Assembly: GCA_029465975.1 (NCBI GenBank)
Contig: CM055756.1
Location: 2,545,601 to 2,609,600, forward strand
Source of the DNA: Dallia pectoralis
Taxonomy: Eukaryota; Chordata; Actinopteri; Esociformes; Umbridae
Reading direction: 5' to 3'
Length of the DNA stretch: 64,000 bases
Part shown: positions 23,456 through 35,396 of the stretch, piece after piece
How the letters are laid out: every line of letters starts with the position of its first letter
Position numbering within the stretch: the first letter of the stretch is position 1
Position numbers and translations under genes: made by a program
Notes under the pieces: generated by a model
Told to the model about the DNA's origin: nothing
Databases searched by the model: none
The model's input: the letters and a program-made list of their open reading frames with translations, nothing else

Positions 23456-24862
23456 TCACATGAGCAGACATTGAATTTTACTCATAATATACACATAATC
23501 TATGAAACAGGAACTAGATTTATTTGGACATAGTATGCCCTGTTAGTCCCTTCATAAAGGCATCATGTTATGCTATAATATTACTGCGGGCCATTTTCAA
23601 TTCTTATGGGCCTTAACCTAGTGTTTTGTGCAGAAACACTTTCATTTCAGAGACACAGTATATCGTTTTATACCCATTATACACCGTATTACTGTAACCA
23701 TTACGCTTCAGGCGTGATCTAACATATATATTAACACTTACGTTGTGTGTTCTCCAAAGCTCTACATAGATGTTGGACCGTGTAATGCTATAAATATGGA
23801 ATGATACTGGAGCTGGAGTGTTTCGTTTTTTGTCTTAGTTTGTTGTGGCATTTTGTTCAGATCAGGTGACATCTGGCTGCAGCTCTCCTATGGGCTTTTA
23901 CCTTGACTGACGTGATGTATTTCCTTTCAAAGTTATTAAAAGGAACACATTAAATACCGTGTAGCATTGTAACCGCTAGACTTTTGGGATCTCTTCTGAA
24001 CAGTTATATTGACATACTCTGTCAGTTTAACAAATCCCCATCCAGATCTAAAGCAAACGGTGTTCCTTTAAACGCGTAGAGCTTTCTCAAAGAGCATAAT
24101 CTCCTGATTTCGATCCAGGAGGATTCTGACTTCCTAAATACTGAAATCTTGTTGGTGGAGCTGAAAGGCCTCGCTCTCTAGAGGATGGTGTCCCCAGTGA
24201 ATTGTTCCTGTGTCACACAAGCCAATTTCTGTCCTGTATTAGACCTCAGACCAGTCTTTTGCAGCTCCTATCTAACCTTGATGATCCATTTGACCAATAC
24301 AGAGACCTGGAGGAACACCCTGGGGACTCGTACATAGATGGATAAAATAAAGAAATGTACTACCAAGCTGTTTATTTGGTTTTTTTGTGCGAAAAGCAGT
24401 GCCTCTTTTTTCTAGTCTTGCTGTATATTTGATATGATTTATTCCATTGTGCAAGTATTACAGGGTTTTAAAATAATGATTGGTACCAACGTTTATACAA
24501 CACTTATACAATAATTGAGTTACAGTGTGTCCTGACAAATCACTGAAATACTCTTAGTCAAACTTGTTGCCTGTCTTTTGCTGACAACTAATTAACATTA
24601 ACAACAGACTCAGAGACTGATGGAGAGCATGTAGGTTCAGAGCTTATCTTTACTTTTAAAGAAAACGTAGCTTCCAGACACACATCCTCACCGGAACGCT
24701 TTGTCTAGAATCAGATTTAGTTGTGTTGTCACATTTTATCCAGGTCAATTTTCAAATCCATTTCACGCCGCAGCGTCTGATGTCACCGCCGTATATCTGA
24801 CCGAGCCATCGGTGTGGCGTCCTCAGCTGTGACTCGCTGTCCATTGTTCGTTGATTGGATCA
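23456..24862. other. Unassigned spacer
   Basis: No exon, RNA gene or repeat is recognised. The last 25 bases form a diverged half-unit leading into the next array. Confidence 0.5.
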
Positions 24863-24865
24863 TTG

Positions 24866-25393
24866 CCCCAGCGTATGCACAGACAGGGAATGTCAACCTG
24901 TCATTGCTCTAGCGTATGCACAGACAGGGAATGTCAACCTGTCATTGCTCTAGCGTATGCACAGACAGGGAATGTCAACCTGTCATTGCTCTAGCGTATG
25001 CACAGACAGGGAATGTCAACCTGTCATTGCTCTAGCGTATGCACAGACAGGGAATGTCAACCTGTCATTGCTCTAGCGTATGCACAGACAGGGAATGTCA
25101 ACCTGTCATTGCTCTAGCGTATGCACAGACAGGGAATGTCAACCTGTCATTGCTCTAGCGTATGCACAGACAGGGAATGTCAACCTGTCATTGCTCTAGC
25201 GTATGCACAGACAGGGAATGTCAACCTGTCATTGCTCTAGCGTATGCACAGACAGGGAATGTCAACCTGTCATTGCTCTAGCGTATGCACAGACAGGGAA
25301 TGTCAACCTGTCATTGCTCTAGCGTATGCACAGACAGGGAATGTCAACCTGTCATTGCTCTAGCGTATGCACAGACAGGGAATGTCAACATGT
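24866..25393. repeat. Minisatellite, 41-bp unit, about 13 nearly perfect copies
   Basis: AGCGTATGCA recurs every 41 bp (24911, 24952 and so on). Internal units look identical by eye. Only the first (GCCCCAGCG) and the last (AACATGTCAG) differ, as expected for edge decay around a freshly homogenised core. Confidence 0.96.
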
Positions 25394-27029
25394 CAGATCC
25401 TTGACACCTCCACGCAGATTCACTTAAATCCTGATGAAATCATCCTCCATATGGTCACATGATGAACCGCCGAGTCTGTCATAGTGAATACGGAGCTCCG
25501 TCCTGTGGCTCTGCCCTCCACGGCCCCTCTGTCATACCCACACCACAGCAGTTGACCTACGATCTGCACCCAGAAGTCTCTGAACAGCCTCTGACCCGAG
25601 GGGAGGGAATCAAATCACACCCCCTGGACTCAATGATATTAGTTTCTGTCCACATCTCTCTGGGGATCTCTCGTTCTCTGTTGCCTCCGCTCGGGTGAGC
25701 CACTAGCATGTCAGACATATATCAGACATGAGGTTTCATTAAGCGCACAAGACAAGTGATTGATCCGCTGTAAAATGAAAAGCCAGCCTGGTGAAATCCA
25801 GATATATCTGATGGTCATGGTCCCTCTGACTGTTTGTCTGTGTGGTGGTGGGTGGGGAGGGGTGGTTGGGGGGGTTCATCACTGGAATTTAGTTATGGCA
25901 GACGGACGTGAATCAATATTTTCGGGATTGGGTTCTCTAAACGTGCCAATGCGCTTTAGGGTTGTAGTGTGGGTGATGTAGAGTGCAGGGTTTCCTGGTT
26001 CTGGTGTGTCACTTGGGCGTCGGTCAGTGCGTTTTTAATGACCCGGCAGACAGTCAACTTGATTAGCATTATATTTGGATGCAGCCGCATTACAAGTGGA
26101 AAAGTCCCATTCGGTGAAGAGAGTTCACAAACTGAACTAGATGGACGTCAGTGCCGTTATCCACTTACAAAACCGACAAATAGGAGCTCCCGCGTCATCT
26201 GACAAACATTTGATCAATAATTGTTGTATCAGCTATATCCGTAAGCCAGTACATCACAGGACACTGCAACACAGATATCTCAAAGCCAACGACGTCATTC
26301 TTTATAACAACGCTGATGTATTCTATACCGTCTCCAGAACCCCTTGGTCACAATTACAGCGCAAACCTACGTCCACAGCGTTTGCATCGTCGGCACGGCG
26401 CCGGGCCAGATTGGACAGATTGTACGTGGAAGTGTGTGAGGGTAATAATCTCTGAGAGGCAGCGGCAGAAGAATCCATTTAACCCTAAACACACCAGCGT
26501 TTTCCAGGGTTTCACACAGAACAGGCCTAACGTGATTGGTCAGTTGTGCACATGTCACACCATCATCATATTGCACACGGAGGCCAATCACAGTGCTGGG
26601 CGAGGATGTCAGAAATCAATGTGTTCACATGGGTATAAAAAATGGCAGGTCTCATGTGTCTGGACGGTGTGTGGAGCTGGGACCACGACTGAACATCTAG
26701 ACGTGGTCCTCCCTGGTCAAGATATCAAGTCTCTGTGTCCCACCCTTCAGCTCTGGCAGGCTTTCAAATGCTAATCTGTGTGTGGACAAACCACATATTG
26801 TCTTTCGATCTGCCTCGCTACTAAAGTATCCTGTTCATTCCATTTTCTAGCCCCGGTTTTAAACTTGCTGTTTGTTGTAAAAACACCACTGTAACTTTAG
26901 GCTTTTTCCCTGCTGACTGACAAAATGGAAAAATCGTGTTAGAGCGATGTCACAGCCAAACACATTGCTCAAATATGTATGTATGTATGTTCACAAAGCT
27001 GTTCTGGTCTCAGCAGTAGTTCAATTATA
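25394..27029. other. Unassigned, moderately GC-rich spacer
   Basis: Frames at 25459-25698, 26141-26455 and 26316-26774 (plus) are overlapping and unrecognised; the composition at 25430-26750 is less AT-rich than average. A GGTGGTGGGTGGGGAGGGGTGG run at about 25843-25866 is G-quadruplex-like. (ATGT)n-type words lie near 26975. Confidence 0.45.
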
Positions 27030-27617
27030 CAGTTAGGTCAGGAAAGTAATTGGATACTGACACAAGTTGTGTTTTTTCGGCTGTATACCAAAATAAACTC
27101 CAATCACGGTTAAATAATGACTATGGGCTAAAAAGTATTTACATCAAGACTGGTGAAAGTGTTTAGGTGTTACAGATATGTGTAAACTTCTCTGTTTTGA
27201 AAGACCTAAAGTAATTAGAAAAAGTTGTGGGCTATTCTTTTATTATTCATCACCAATTAAGCAGGTGAAAGGTCTGGTGTTGATTCCAGGTGTGGCTTTC
27301 ACATTTAGAAGCTGTTTGCTGTGAATCCACAACATCTCAATGCAGGTGAAACAGGCCATCATGAGGCTGTAGAAAACGACCAGAGAGGGAGCAGGGACAT
27401 TAGGAGTGGCCAAATACAACAGTTTGTACATTCAGAGAATAAATACACGATCAGCGTCACAAAAAGGCCTGGACGTTTCGGTGATCATAGGATCCTAAGC
27501 CAGCCCAGTTCTGGAACAGCATGGTTTGGACAGATGAAACTAAGGTCAACCTGTACCAGAATGATGATGGAAAAAAAAGTATGGAGAAGACTTCGAACGT
27601 CTCATGATCTGAAGCAC
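27030..27617 (+). mobile_element. Tc1-like transposon, 5' part with terminal repeat and transposase N-terminal half
   Basis: The start CAGTTAGGTCAGGAAAGTAATTGGA follows a TA (27028-27029) and is the typical outer end of a fish Tc1 family. Coding similarity runs from the helix-turn-helix region (AGGCCATCATGAGGCTG, GGAGTGGCCAAATAC) to VWTDETKVNLYQND (within 27506-27565), which carries the first catalytic Asp. Part of the middle, between about 27490 and 27506, is deleted. Similarity breaks off at CATGATCTGAAGCAC, about 27617, and resumes at about 28331. Confidence 0.85.
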
Positions 27618-28330
27618 CTGTTATGGAATTTTATGATCATTCCAGAAGTTTAGTTACATGAAAGTCTCATAGATGTTGTTTCGGCCAAAAGGCACAGAGA
27701 AAAGTTAAGAACGGAAAACAAGAGACTCTGGAAAACAGGATCTGGTTCCTTTCGGAGGAGAAGCCGGAATGTTATCTTTACATTGTTAGAGGGGCCCAAT
27801 GCTAGAAACAGATGTCCTGTTTACCTTATCTGGGATGGACTGTCAAAAGGAAATGTATGGGTCTTTGTTCACTGCATATGTTTTTCACCATAAATGGATA
27901 TGCATCAGACTTGACTGGGGAGTGACCCTCGGGTTTTCATGACAGCTCCATATGTCATGAATATTATCCTATATTTGGTGAGATCTTCTAAGGACCTCAT
28001 CTGTTCTCCATCATCTCTGTTTAGGTTGGTGTGTCAGTGAGTGTGCGTAACTTCATTCCTTTAAATACCCATGCAGAAGTTCTTCTCATCAGGTCAGTCT
28101 GATCAAGCACAGGCTATTGTCCTGTTGTCTGATGAAGGCTTTCCTCAACCCTATTCTTTAAGCTTGCCATAGGGATTGATCTGATCAATGCAAAAGCTTA
28201 AACCTGTATTTGAGAAATGGTTTCTTACTTGCAATTAAACCTGTTAAAAGTGTCAACTGTATCATACTCTCGTGCGTCTTACTTTAAGTTCGAATTCAGC
28301 GATTAAAGTCTAAATTTCCACAACACACCC
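27618..28330. other. Unidentified insertion (about 0.7 kb) within the Tc1 copy
   Basis: Tc1 similarity stops after GAAGCAC and returns at CACATAATCTGTAAAAC. The intervening sequence has no open frame or recognised family, and I could not find matching target duplications or inverted ends by eye. It may be a decayed second transposon. Confidence 0.55.
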
Positions 28331-28349
28331 CACATAATCTGTAAAACGC

Positions 28350-29352
28350 GGTGGAGGCAGTGTGATGGCATGGGCATGTATGGTGGAGGCAGTGTGATGG
28401 CATGTATGGTGAAGGCAGTGTGATGGCATGTATGGTGGAGGCAGTGTGATGGCATGGACATGTATGGTGGAGGCAGTGTGATGGCATGGACATGTATGGT
28501 GGAGGCAGTGTGATGGCATGTGGGGTGGAGGCAGTGTGATGGCATGGGCATGTATGGTGGAGGCAGTGTGATGGCATGGGCATGTATGGTGGAGGCAGTG
28601 TGATGGCATGGACATGTATGGTGGAGGCAGTGTGATGGCATGTGGGGTGGAGGCAGTGTGATGGCATGGGCATGTATGGTGGAGGCAGTGTGATGGCATG
28701 GGCATGTATGGTGGAGGCAGTGTGATGGCATGCGCATGTATGGTGGAGGCAGTGTGATGGCATGGGCATGTATGGTGGAGGCAGTGTGATGGCATGGGCA
28801 TGTATGGTGGAGGCAGTGTGATGGCATGGGCATGTATGGTGGAGGCAGTGTGATGGCATGTATGGTGGAGGCAGTGTGATGGCATGTATGGTGGAGGCAG
28901 TGTGATGGCATGTATGGTGGAGGCAGTGTGATGGCATGTATGGTGGAGGCAGTGTGATGGCATGTATGGTGGAGGCAGTGTGATGGCATGTATGGTGGAG
29001 GCAGTGTGATGGCATGTATGGTGGAGGCAGTGTGATGGCATGGGCATGTATGGTGGAGGCAGTGTGATGGCATGGGCATGTATGGTGGAGGCAGTGTGAT
29101 GGCATGGACATGTATGGTGGAGGCAGTGTGATGGAATGGACATGTATGGTGGAGGCAGTGTGATGGCATGGACATGTATGGTGGAGGCAGTGTGATGGAA
29201 TGGACATGTATGGTGGAGGCAGTGTGATGGCATGTATGGTGGAGGCAGTGTGATGGCATGTATGGTGGAGGCAGTGTGATGGCATGTATGGTGGAGGCAG
29301 TGTGATGGCATGTATGGTGGAGGCAGTGTGATGGCATGTATGGTGGAGGCAG
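28350..29352 (+). repeat. Minisatellite (26/32-bp units) expanded from Tc1 transposase coding sequence
   Basis: The unit is GGTGGAGGCAGTGTGATGGCATG, either followed directly by TATGGT (26 bp) or with an extra GGGCAT, GGACAT or GCGCAT (32 bp). The first unit, read in frame from 28350, gives GGGSVMAWACM, the conserved block between the first and second catalytic Asp of this Tc1 family. About 35 copies follow. The 26-bp type is grouped at 28855-29040 and near both ends, the 32-bp type mainly at 28440-28860 and 29030-29220. Neither length is a multiple of three, so the minus-strand frames of more than 330 codons (28296-29391) are artefacts of base composition. Confidence 0.95.
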
Positions 29353-29720
29353 TGACACTGGGTCACTAATGTTTAATCCAGACAGATGCATTCTGACATT
29401 TATAGGGACATAGTGTCTGCTCAGATTTAGCCATATTCAGAAAAAGTAATTGGACGGCGCTTAACTTTACAGATGGATGCAAAACTTCGCAAAACGTACT
29501 GCAAAAACAACCCAGGAGTTATTTGAGGCTTTGAAGTGGAATATTCTGCAATACTCTGTTGAAGACAAATCGTAAGGCAGAAAGACCCACGAACAAACAA
29601 CAACTCAGGACAGCTGCAATAAACGGCTGGCAAAGCATCACCAAAGTGGCAGTTCCATGAAGCCCAGAAGGTCTTTTGTTATCCCAAACCACAAACACTT
29701 TTGCCAAGGCTTCACTAAAG
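29353..29720 (+). mobile_element. Tc1-like transposon, 3' part of the same copy
   Basis: After the array the Tc1 sequence continues in order: GCATTCTGACATTTATAGGG, ATTGGACGGCGCTTAAC, CAGATGGATGCAAAAC, then ACTGCAAAAACAACCCAGGAG and AAGTGGAATATTCTGCAATA. Next comes a jump to AAGGCAGAAAGACCCACG and GGCTGGCAAAGCATCACC. It is degraded and frameshifted. The matching right-hand inverted repeat was not found, so the end is approximate. Confidence 0.83.
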
Positions 29721-30769
29721 ACTCAGATTCCTATCTGATAATAATGTTCACTGCAAGCTGCTCGAGCACAGATGTGTTCTTTATATTTTAATGTGGATGC
29801 CCATGGCATGGATGTTTAATTGAACTACCGCACCCGTAAAACAGGTGTTCCTTCTCCGGGTAGCTGTCGTCCTCCGTCATGGAACGTACTCCACCATGTG
29901 TCATCTACGCCCAAATTGTCATATTTTAAGTACAGGACGAATCTGCATCAATAAACGACAATTATACTATCAATTCAAATCACGGACGCATACACACATG
30001 CACACACACATGCATGCACACACACACGCGCACACACACACATTCAGATGTGTGTCAGTGTCCAAGAGAAACAGACATAAGTTCGTAGATGCCTCTGTAC
30101 TTCCTTCAGCTAACCAACAGTGTGTCAGTTTTCCCATTCAGGAAGAACAATGAGTGAGACATTACAAGAACCACAGCCTGAATACAAATTGGGCCCACAG
30201 TCTCTGTTGACCAATAAACCTTTTGGAGAATTACATCGTATGTAAAGCGACCTCTACGTTTCCCTGGTCTGAGTTTCATGTTTCACTGGAGTATTTCATC
30301 TGCAGTGTGAAGACTCCAGGGGTGTTCCTCGCCGTACGCACCAGGACACACACGCGTAGTCGTGTATTCCGACCTGTTGTCTTCCTGCCCTTTAATTTAT
30401 TAGGATCATAAATCACCAAAAGAGGATTATGTGACGACAGTATCGTTGGCTCTGTTTGGAATTTACTACTTCTTCTCTATGACCTTGGCTTCATCGCTTT
30501 GATATCCAGCCACGTTCCCCTGCAGTACATTTTGAAGTGTGTGTGTGTGTGCATGCGTGCGTGCGTGCGTGGGTGTGTGTGTGTTTGTCTATCGGGGTCC
30601 TGCGATCAATTATTTGCATGTTTTGTTTGTGTGTGTCTTGTTTGTGATTTCTCATTTAAAGCCTTGCCATTTTACGAGCCTTCTGTCTCCACTTTCTCCC
30701 CTGCTCCCTCTTCTCTGCTTTTTAGTGAGAGCGTTAAAAGAGTGTGTCTGCAGGGTGTCTGTGTGGGGG
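29721..30769. other. Spacer with CA/TG microsatellites
   Basis: Two simple tracts lie here: (CA)n with CATG and CGCG interruptions at 29989-30045, and (TG)n/(TGCG)n at 30535-30585. The frames crossing them (29845-30153, 30499-30805) are coincidental. No gene is recognised. Confidence 0.7.
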
Positions 30770-31282
30770 ATAGAGGGTGACAGAGAGGGGGTAGAGGGTG
30801 TCTGAGAGGGGGTAGAGGTGACAGAGGGGGTAGAGGGTGACTGAGAGGGGGTAGAGGGTGACAGAGGGGGTAGAGGGTGACTGAGAGGGGATAGAGGGTG
30901 GCTGAGTGGGAGATAGAGGGGGATAGAGGGTGTCTGAGAGGGGGATAGAGGGTGTCTGAGAGGGAGATAGAGGGTGACTGAGAGGGAGATAGAGGGTGAC
31001 TGAGAGGGAGATAGTAGGGTGGCTGAGAGGGGATAGAGGGTGTCTGAGAGGGAGATAGAGGGTGACTGAGAGGGAGATAGAGGGTGACTGAGAGGGAGAT
31101 AGAGGGGGATAGAGGGTGACAGAGAGGGGATAGAGGGTGGCTGAGAGGGGATAGAGGGTGACTGAGAGGGGATAGAGGGTGACTGAGAGGGAGATAGAGG
31201 GGATAGAGGGTGTCTGAGAGGGGGATAGTAGGGTGTCTGAGAGGGGATAGAGGGAGTCTGAGAGGGGGATAGAGGGTGACTG
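30770..31282. repeat. G-rich, purine-biased minisatellite (GAGGGTGACTGAGAGGG type)
   Basis: Irregular units of about 18-30 bp are built from GATAGAGGGTG, then ACTGAGAGG or TCTGAGAGG. The plus strand is strongly G-rich with repeated GGG/GGGG runs, so it could form G-quadruplex or triplex structures. The complementary frame 30652-31320 reads as Ser/Pro/Leu repeats and is an artefact. Confidence 0.92.
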
Positions 31283-32943
31283 AGAACTGATATATTTATC
31301 GTTAGATTAAATTGATCCACTCTGTGGGAGGCAGATGTTATATTAATAGTAACAGTTCTGGAGGTTGTTGAGTTACACTGGATATGATTAACCAGCTAAT
31401 TAGACCGGGTGAGACGTTTTGTCTTACAGACCAGACAGAGTGCTTATTTTATGCATCTGGCCAATTAGGAGTTTTGTTGTACCCAGTGTAGAACAACAGC
31501 TCTGATTGGCCAAATATTTCAACAAAAACTGTACACTTTAAAAAAAAGATTGTGACTGTAATTTCTGCTGAAGGTGACTTAACCAAATATTGACAAAAAG
31601 AAACTAACACTTTAGCAAAATATTTAAAACACATGATCTTACACTCATTATTGAGAATTTTGTGTTGATCATTGACACATATCCTTAATAGTTTTATATT
31701 TCGATTATATGTTGTCTTGAGTCTAACGAGGTGCGTATATCTGAGTGCCATTGAAGGCATTCGTTAATTTGCTGTAAATTTTTGCATAGATTAATGTAAC
31801 TTCAATGAATTATGAATTAAATCTTAACACAACAACAGTATTTCACATGCCTAAATGAACCATCGCTCGTTGGTCTGACGGAAAAGTCCACGTTTGCGTC
31901 ATTTGTCATTGATTATAGTGTACGAGTTTACAGCATATTTCCTCGATCATTGGCGTGGGCGTAATGATTCTTGCATTACCGATCTGGCATTTAAACTTTA
32001 TTCCAAAACTTAAAACACAAGAGTATTTAACCAAACCAAATCCTCATTTGGCCCAAGCAAAGGCAGGACTTGTTTAACTCTTAACTCTACACGTTCTCTT
32101 TTACCATGTGTGCCAAATTGAACGTACGTTTCTAATTAGAGAGAAATGATGACAAAAGCAGTGGAACTAGATTTAAGGTTCAAAGTTGAACTGATGAGAC
32201 CGATGTAGAAGTGCTGGGCTTTAAATCACCAAACCAAGGATGCTCCTAGAGTTTTATCTCCATTTGTCTTTGGATTTGCAAATCCTCAAAATGTTTTATC
32301 CCTTTATAAACTATATTAAAGAAGGTCAAATGCCCCTCAGTTCAGACCTTCCTCTCTGATCGTATTTGTGGAGGAAGCCAGAAAGTAGGAACTGATAGAC
32401 GGAGCAAAAAAGGTCAGTCACCTCTGAACAATTTCCCTCCTATGGGTTTTTAAAAGGAATCGGCTAAGAAAGACCGAATAGAAGATGGTCCCTCGGCCCT
32501 CACCTCTAACCTTAATCTCCAAATAGTTAAGTAAAAAAATTGAGTAACAATTAATTGACCCAAGAACTCCCCTGCCACCGAAAACCTCAGCAACATAATT
32601 ACCACAGCCTCTACACTCCAAACGCACCATACGGAGCAGTTAGTGGACTGGACTGTGCAAGTATAATCTAGCATAGAATGAATTTCTGGGTGCTGTAATT
32701 ATATCGTATTGACTCACACAGTGTGTGTATGGTGCGATTTGCTGTGAAGGAGGGGGGTGTAAAAGGTGTATTTCTAGTAGATGTGAGTTGTAGTAAGCAT
32801 CGTAATGGCATGACTGAGAGAGGCACTGTCTCCTCCTTTTAACTGAAGATTAACGGTTGTTTATACGGATATACATTTTTATTGTTGACAAATGTTTGTA
32901 TACCATGCCAACAGCTGAGATGAAATTCCTTCATAACATTAAA
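31283..32943. other. Unassigned AT-rich spacer
   Basis: The frames at 31449-31760 and 32418-32674 (minus) show no domain. No RNA gene or repeat is recognised. Confidence 0.5.
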
Positions 32944-32985
32944 TCTCTCTGGATAAGAACATCTGCTCAACGACTAAAATGTAAA
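32944..32985 (+). mobile_element. Fish SINE/L2-type 3' tail
   Basis: CTCTGGATAAGAACATCTGC followed by CAACGACTAAAATGTAAA is very close to the 3' tail shared by fish SINEs and their partner L2-like LINEs (CTCTGGATAAGAGCRTCTGC in memory). The body upstream is too decayed to classify. Confidence 0.7.
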
Positions 32986-33287
32986 ACTATGTAAAACGTA
33001 TGGCTGTGGTCACACTTGAGGATGCAGATTGGAATAGTCTGTTTTGCTTCCATTCATGACTGTGGAAATAACATTATTTATTGCATATGTCCAATGCAGG
33101 CAAATGATATGCTAATTCTTATGAAATGTACTTTAAAAAATGGCTTGTTCATTTCTATGTGAAACAGGAATAGCAACTAAATGGCACACACGTTTTAACA
33201 GTAGATGCATTTGTGGATTAGTGCTAACCCTAATGACATGGTTAAGAAGAAGCCTTGAAGAGCTAACCCAACTTCCATCGATTTGGT

Positions 33288-33638
33288 GAAAGCCTGGTGA
33301 AAGCCTAGTGAAAGCCTGGTGAAAGCCTAGTTAAAGCCTGGTGAAAGCCTAGTGAAAGCCTGGTGAAAGCCTAGTGAAAGCCTGGTGAAAGCCTAGTTAA
33401 AGCCTGGTGAAAGCCTAGTGAAAGCCTGGTGAAAGCCTGGTGAAAGCCTGGTGAAAGCCTAGTGAAAGCCTGGTGAAAGCCTAGTGAAAGCCTGGTGAAA
33501 GCCCGGTGAAAGCCTAGTGAAAGCCTGGTGAAAGCCTGTTAAAAGCCTAGTGAAAGCCTGGTGAAAGCCTAGTGAAAGCCTGGTGAAAGCCTTGTGAAAG
33601 CCTAGTGAAAGCCTGGTGAAAGCCTAGTGAAAGCCTGG
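33288..33638. repeat. Minisatellite, 11-bp unit in 22-bp dimers, about 32 monomers
   Basis: GTGAAAGCCTG and GTGAAAGCCTA alternate through most of the array, making a 22-bp higher-order unit. Occasional breaks are GTTAAAGCC, GAAAGCCCG and GAAAGCCTT. Both edges are sharp. Confidence 0.95.
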
Positions 33639-34402
33639 TCAATTAGAAAACTAGCAACATAGTGTGCTAGTCTAGAACACAGCCATTCCTCTGGATTGTC
33701 CCAACAATAAAAAAAAACACAATATACCTTTTGTGTCAGATTTATACTTTCTTCCTTCAACTACCAGGAAGCAAGTAGTTTGCTCGTTTTCCCCACTGTG
33801 TCTCTCTGCTTTTGTGTCGACATGGTCATTATATTCCGATAATTGGTTTGCTAGGTTTTGGTAATGTGATTGAAGGTTTAATTCCTTCGAGAGCTCTTCT
33901 TTTTGGAATTTGTGTTGAACACATTTGAATCTTATTGGATTATGTGGAAGAATACATCAATATGTAGGACTTACAATTCCAGACCATTATCAGTATAATA
34001 CGAAGAAATTACTACATAATGACTATATAATTAATGCTTTTTTTCTCTTTAATTTTGTGATATCAATTTCATAAATTGGCCCTACTTACTTAAAGCAACT
34101 TTCATTGAAATCTGGATCTTCAATGTTCAGATGTGTGTCTTCCCAAGCACACCCCCGCCAGGGAATTTATATTAAATACATCCCACAAACTTAAATGACT
34201 ACTTTGCATTATGTGAGATGTGTCTGACAAGAGGAGAATGTGGTCCTGGTTATCCCTCTATCCCACATAATGCTAACGTTTGTTGCACAATGGGCCAGTC
34301 AAACAGGATCCCCTGAGGACATGATAAGTATCTGGCAGAGACAGTGTATCCCAAGCAGTACGCCGCATGCAACAAAGCAAGGGTACCCAAGACAGAGCAC
34401 AC
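33639..34402. other. Unassigned spacer
   Basis: AT-rich; nothing is recognised apart from a short A8 tract at about 33711. Confidence 0.5.
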
Positions 34403-35396
34403 AAGGACCAAACACACACACCCACACACACACCAACATCCAACCAAACACACACACACACCAACATCCAACCAAACATACACACACATCGACACACAAC
34501 CAAACATAGACACAGAGTCACCGACACACAGCCAAACACACACACCGACACTCAACCAAACACACGGACACACAGCCAAACACACACACCGACACACAAC
34601 CAAACACACACACTGACACACAGCCAAACTCACACACGACACACAGCCAAACTCACACACCGACACACAGCCAAACTCACACACCGACACACACCCAAAC
34701 ACACACACCGACACACACCCAAACACACACACCGACACACAGCCAAACTCACACACCGACACACACCCAAACACACACACCGACACACACCCAAACACAC
34801 ACACCGACACACACCCAAACACACACACCGACACACACCCAAACTCACACACGACACACAGCCAAACTCACACACCGACACACACCCAAACACACACACC
34901 GACACACACCCAAACACACACACAGACACACACCCAAACACACACACCGACACACAGCCAAACTCACACACCGACACATAGCCAAACTCACACACCGACA
35001 CACAGCCAAACTCACACATCGACACACAGCCAAACTCACACACCGACACACAGCCAAACTCACACACCGACACACACCCAAACTCACACACCGACACACA
35101 GCCAAACTCACACACCGACACACAGCCAAACTCACAAACCGACACACAGCCAAACTCACACACCGACACACACCCAAACACACACACCGACACACAGCCA
35201 AACACACACACCGACACACACCCAAACTCACACACCGACACACAGCCAAACTCACACACCGACACACAGCCAAACTCACAAACCGACACACAGCCAAACT
35301 CACACACCGACACACACCCAAACACACACACCGACACACAGCCAAACACACACACCGACACACAGCCAAACTCACACACCGACACACACCCAAACT
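34403..35396. repeat. CA-rich minisatellite, 24-bp unit, about 41 copies
   Basis: The core ACTCACACACCGACACACAGCC plus two bases repeats every 24 bp, with CACCC/CAGCC and ACTC/ACAC variants. Left-edge units are closer to plain (CA)n with CCAACATCCAACC. Because 24 is divisible by three, every copy keeps frame, which explains the long repetitive frames on both strands (up to 386 codons, 34630-35790). These are not proteins. Confidence 0.95.

Noticed and set aside
28296..29391. Minus-strand open frames of 333-362 codons reading SHCLHHTCHHTASTIHA
   Set aside because: They are translations of the Tc1-derived minisatellite in three frames; unit lengths of 26 and 32 bp pass through all frames, and there is no start context or domain.
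30652..31320. 222-codon minus-strand Ser/Pro/Leu-rich frame resembling a mucin
   Set aside because: It lies on the complement of the G-rich minisatellite and has no signal peptide or unique domain.
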